From Alcaligenaceae bacterium (lineage in GTDB: Bacteria; Pseudomonadota; Gammaproteobacteria; Burkholderiales; Burkholderiaceae_B), in contig JAJUJD010000007.1 in assembly GCA_029267315.1 (NCBI GenBank), forward strand, positions 1-45,283: a stretch of DNA of 45,283 bases, given 5' to 3'. Shown here in pieces: positions 44,871-45,283 of this stretch. A model generated the notes under the pieces. That model saw only the letters and a list, made by a program, of their open reading frames with translations. It had not been told where the DNA came from and did no database searches. The position numbers and the translations under genes are program-made. The first letter of the stretch is position 1; every line of letters begins with the position of its first letter.

Positions 44871-45283
44871 TGCAGATCGACGTCAGCCGACTGTGGAAGC
44901 GGGTGGAGGAACTTGCCCGCTTCACTGACCCCGACCGTCCCTGGACTCGGCGCGCCTTCACGCCCTTGCATCTGGAATCCCGAGAGTGGCTCGCAGAGAG
45001 CATGCGCAGGGCGGGGTTGGCAGTTCGGCTCGACGAAGCCGGCAACCTCATTGGCCGCCGGGAAGGCCGGCGCGATCTTCCGCCCCTGGTGACAGGCTCG
45101 CATTGCGACACGGTGGTTGATGGGGGACGGTTTGACGGGATTATCGGTGTCCTCGCGGGGCTGGAAATCGCTCAGGCGATGGAAGAATCCGGCCTGCAGC
45201 TGGAGCACCCGTTTGAGGTCATCGACTTTCTGTCGGAAGAGCCGAGTGACTACGGCATCTCCTGTGTCGGCAGCCGTGGCATG
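44870..45283 (+). CDS. M20-family N-carbamoyl-L-amino acid / allantoate amidohydrolase, 5' part
   Basis: The first 138 codons of a gene that leaves the window. It looks like the zinc-dependent HyuC/AmaB/AllC group of the M20 peptidase family. The N-terminus carries GRREGRRDLPPLVTGSHCDTVVDGGRFDGIIGVLAGLE (overlapping parts), with the metal His and Asp in GSHCDT and the Asp of RFDG. Then FEVIDFLSEEPSDYGISCVGSRGM supplies the Glu-Glu pair; EEPSDYG replaces the commoner EEGSRF. The substrate (carbamoyl amino acid, allantoate or other) is open. It is translationally coupled to the HutG-like gene. Confidence 0.88.
   Translation, partial: MQIDVSRLWKRVEELARFTDPDRPWTRRAFTPLHLESREWLAESMRRAGLAVRLDEAGNLIGRREGRRDLPPLVTGSHCDTVVDGGRFDGIIGVLAGLEIAQAMEESGLQLEHPFEVIDFLSEEPSDYGISCVGSRGM

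Overview
The window looks like core chromosome of a betaproteobacterium of the order Burkholderiales, most likely family Alcaligenaceae (the Bordetella / Achromobacter / Alcaligenes / Pusillimonas group). This rests on gene orders I know from that family (hemE-priA, metX-metW-ampG, gatCAB facing mreBCD-mrdA-rodA, ftsEX, rplU-rpmA-obgE-proB), on the TctC/Bug-type binding protein, and on a moderately high GC content. I cannot name the genus. I see no insertion sequence, prophage, CRISPR array or toxin-antitoxin pair.

Layout. 1-121: 3' end of a 5S rRNA and the rrn terminator. 141-3414: a 2-hydroxyacid dehydrogenase, a small DUF1488-like protein, a TRIC-type membrane protein and an orphan regulator with a degenerate receiver and a Fis-type helix-turn-helix. 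3612-9289: hemE, then the replication-restart helicases priA and rep. 9402-12547: an unknown 77-residue protein, a two-domain 3-hydroxyacyl-CoA dehydrogenase and a membrane-anchored di-haem cytochrome c. 12705-14867: tRNA-Arg(CCG), gshA and a stand-alone LuxR-type DNA-binding domain. 15031-18206: metX-metW-ampG behind what reads as a SAM-II riboswitch. 18181-23546: a VOC-fold protein with xthA, then pyrE, then gatCAB. 23762-29532: the rod-shape operon mreBCD-mrdA-rodA. 29533-32172: ftsE-ftsX-mutY. 32333-36542: the general amino-acid ABC transporter aapJQMP. 36625-38640: an OmpA-type lipoprotein and a divergent pair of regulators. 38629-41712: rplU-rpmA-obgE-proB. 41844-45283: a LysR regulator facing a Bug-type binding protein, an N-formylglutamate deformylase and the start of an M20-type N-carbamoyl amidohydrolase, which runs off the end.

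Most operons are tightly packed, with 1-4 nt stop/start overlaps (priA/rep, metX/metW, gatA/gatB, mreC/mreD, mrdA/rodA, ftsE/ftsX, hutG-like/amidohydrolase). The coding part is conventional. The more interesting material lies between genes: four near-identical operator-like dyads between the XRE and OmpR-like regulators, spaced close to whole helical turns; a SAM-II-like leader before metX; a structured leader before rplU; twin palindromes before the unknown 77-residue gene; a DnaA box beside an AT-rich tract between hemE and priA; and a large hairpin between aapJ and aapQ. I found no clearly new multi-gene system. The best candidates for something undescribed are the XRE/OmpR-like pair with its operator array and the 77-residue gene with its twin palindromes.
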